DNA from: Candidatus Pacearchaeota archaeon | GTDB taxonomy: Archaea; Nanobdellota; Nanobdellia; Pacearchaeales; GW2011-AR1 | Direction: 5' to 3' | Length of the DNA: 11,054 nt | Assembly (NCBI GenBank): GCA_018303895.1 | Contig: JAGVXJ010000010.1 | Location: 1 to 11,054, forward strand | Part shown: positions 10,722 to 11,054 of the stretch, one piece after another | Numbering within the stretch: position 1 is the first letter of the stretch | Layout of the letters: each line of letters opens with the position of its first letter | Program-made: the position numbers and the translations under genes | Notes under the pieces: generated by a model | Database searches by the model: none | Told to the model about the DNA's origin: nothing | The model's input: the letters and a program-made list of their open reading frames with translations, nothing else

Positions 10722-11054
10722 TTAAGAAAATCTAGAAAGAATTTTTTCAAGTTCTTTTGGAGCAACATTTCCTTTTCTTACTTCTCTAAGAACATCTAAA
10801 TCAGCTGAAAGATACAAAGCAGGTTGCGAACCGCCTACGGCGGTTGAAACCACTCGCTCAGACGCTGTTGCGTCTTCGCGTACCCCACGAACCCCGTCGC
10901 TGCCGTCGCCAAGACCCCTAACGCCACCCAACCCGGATAGGACGTCGAGATCCCAGAACCACATTTTTCTTGCAAAAGTTTTTCCTTTTTGCAAACTTCC
11001 AAAACTAACAGGCATTTTAGGAATTTTATTTTCAGATAAAAAATTTCCATAATC
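10722..11054 (-). CDS. DGR target gene, C-terminal part with variable region (5' end outside window)
   Basis: 110 codons are visible and the frame is open to the right edge; the ATG at 11015 is internal, not a demonstrated start. The VR encodes WFWDLDVLSGLGG and then VRGLGDGSDGVRGV. Against the TR-encoded peptide, nearly every Asn is replaced (by Asp, Val, Gly or Ser) while interleaved Leu, Phe, Gly and Val stay fixed, as in a scaffold with randomised surface positions. A GC-rich stretch EDATASERVVSTAVGGSQ follows, then PALYLSADLDVLREVRKGN and a charged helix to the stop. Known DGR targets mostly use a C-type-lectin fold. The flow GVR...PALYL resembles the end of such domains, but the fold cannot be confirmed without the N-terminal part. 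No transmembrane segment is visible in the C-terminal portion. Confidence 0.88.
   Translation of the reverse strand, partial: DYGNFLSENKIPKMPVSFGSLQKGKTFARKMWFWDLDVLSGLGGVRGLGDGSDGVRGVREDATASERVVSTAVGGSQPALYLSADLDVLREVRKGNVAPKELEKILSRFS
10829..10845. repeat. 7-bp perfect hairpin in the target gene tail
   Basis: AACCGCC (10829-10835) pairs with GGCGGTT (10839-10845) around a 3-nt TAC loop. It lies 35 nt beyond the VR 3' boundary, 14 nt from the VR-proximal hairpin, and inside the coding sequence. It forms part of a GC-rich palindromic block (about 10823-10880) unlike the rest of the window. Confidence 0.6.
10860..10875 (-). promoter_or_regulatory. Hairpin next to VR, candidate DGR target-recognition structure
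   Basis: Minus-strand AGACGC pairs perfectly with GCGTCT around a 4-nt AACA loop (10860-10875), starting 5 nt past the 3' boundary of VR. In the Bordetella phage BPP-1 DGR, a GC-rich hairpin/cruciform with a 4-nt loop at the same place raises retrohoming efficiency. Position, stem type and loop length match here. In this gene the hairpin lies within codons (for EDATAS) rather than after the stop. Confidence 0.65.
10881..10963 (-). repeat. DGR variable repeat (VR)
   Basis: 83-nt near-copy of TR, lacking one codon (a 3-nt gap opposite TR 10411-10413, placement ambiguous). Of 21 substitutions, 20 are at TR adenines: 16 to G, 4 to T, none to C (minus-strand sense). The exception is one T-to-G in the TR codon TAC (position 10400). 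Identity at the ends is preserved: GTTCGTGG near the 3' side and TGTGGTTC at the 5' side. Because adenines became G or T, VR is far more GC-rich than the genome. It reads in frame with the target protein. Confidence 0.95.

Noticed and set aside
10805..10860. tRNA-like pieces on the minus strand (GAGTGGTTTCAA and GGTTCGCAACC)
   Set aside because: No acceptor stem or anticodon arm can be drawn, and the T-loop-like part has C where the conserved A should be. It is better explained by the palindromic block.
10835..11050. Overlapping minus-strand frame through VR (71 codons)
   Set aside because: It shifts the codons out of the frame in which TR encodes the Asn-rich AAY series, and it ends inside the palindromic block.
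1..11054. CRISPR array, insertion sequence or integrase-type mobile element
   Set aside because: No regularly spaced direct repeats, transposase or recombinase frames are present. The only retroelement is the DGR, which does not move itself.

Overview
The window is AT-rich and archaeal. It carries three ribosomal proteins of archaeal/eukaryotic type (eS19, eL39, eL31), archaeal-style TATA boxes about 26 nt upstream of start codons (pointing to leaderless mRNAs), an Ogg2-type DNA glycosylase and very compact gene packing with TAA-A-ATG junctions. Small genes, Lys/Glu-rich tails on membrane and ribosomal proteins, and a diversity-generating retroelement (DGR) in such a genome suggest a DPANN-group archaeon (Pacearchaeota/Woesearchaeota-like). 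That placement is inference, not something read from a marker tree.

Layout. 1-893: a membrane-anchored PRC-barrel protein overlapping a small HExxH metallopeptidase. 984-2066: a multi-pass membrane protein, perhaps preceded by a 15-codon leader ORF, followed by a Nudix hydrolase. 2098-3322: a small Cys-motif protein, a stand-alone NFACT-R (DUF814) protein and a CRM/YhbY RNA-binding protein, the last two probably co-transcribed and linked to the ribosome. 3368-4696: a classic AAA ATPase and an unrecognised helical protein. 4804-6430: a ribosomal-protein operon (structured leader, eS19, eL39, an unrecognised 112-residue ORF, eL31 with a long charged tail). 6456-7747: a GC-rich palindrome, an unrecognised helical protein and a nitrilase-superfamily amidohydrolase. 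From 7766 to the right edge everything reads on the minus strand: an ATP-grasp ligase, Ogg2, a reverse transcriptase (RT), a non-coding region with the template repeat (TR), and the 3' part of a target gene with the variable repeat (VR).

The main discovery is the DGR at about 9288-11054. TR (10371-10456) and VR (10881-10963) are near copies. By hand alignment they differ at 21 positions plus one 3-nt gap, and 20 of the 21 substitutions fall on adenines of the RT-sense TR. Only 1 of 56 non-adenine positions differs. The RT has the DGR form of motif 4 (LGNLTSQ) and the YVDD catalytic box. A 6-bp hairpin with a 4-nt loop sits 5 bp past the 3' end of VR, where DGRs such as that of phage BPP-1 carry a target-recognition hairpin. 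No Avd-like accessory gene is visible. The RT stop is 1 nt from the start of the DNA glycosylase gene, and the VR-proximal tail of the target gene carries GC-rich palindromes resembling a second islet at 6456-6482. The target gene runs off the right edge, so its N-terminal part and localisation are unknown.
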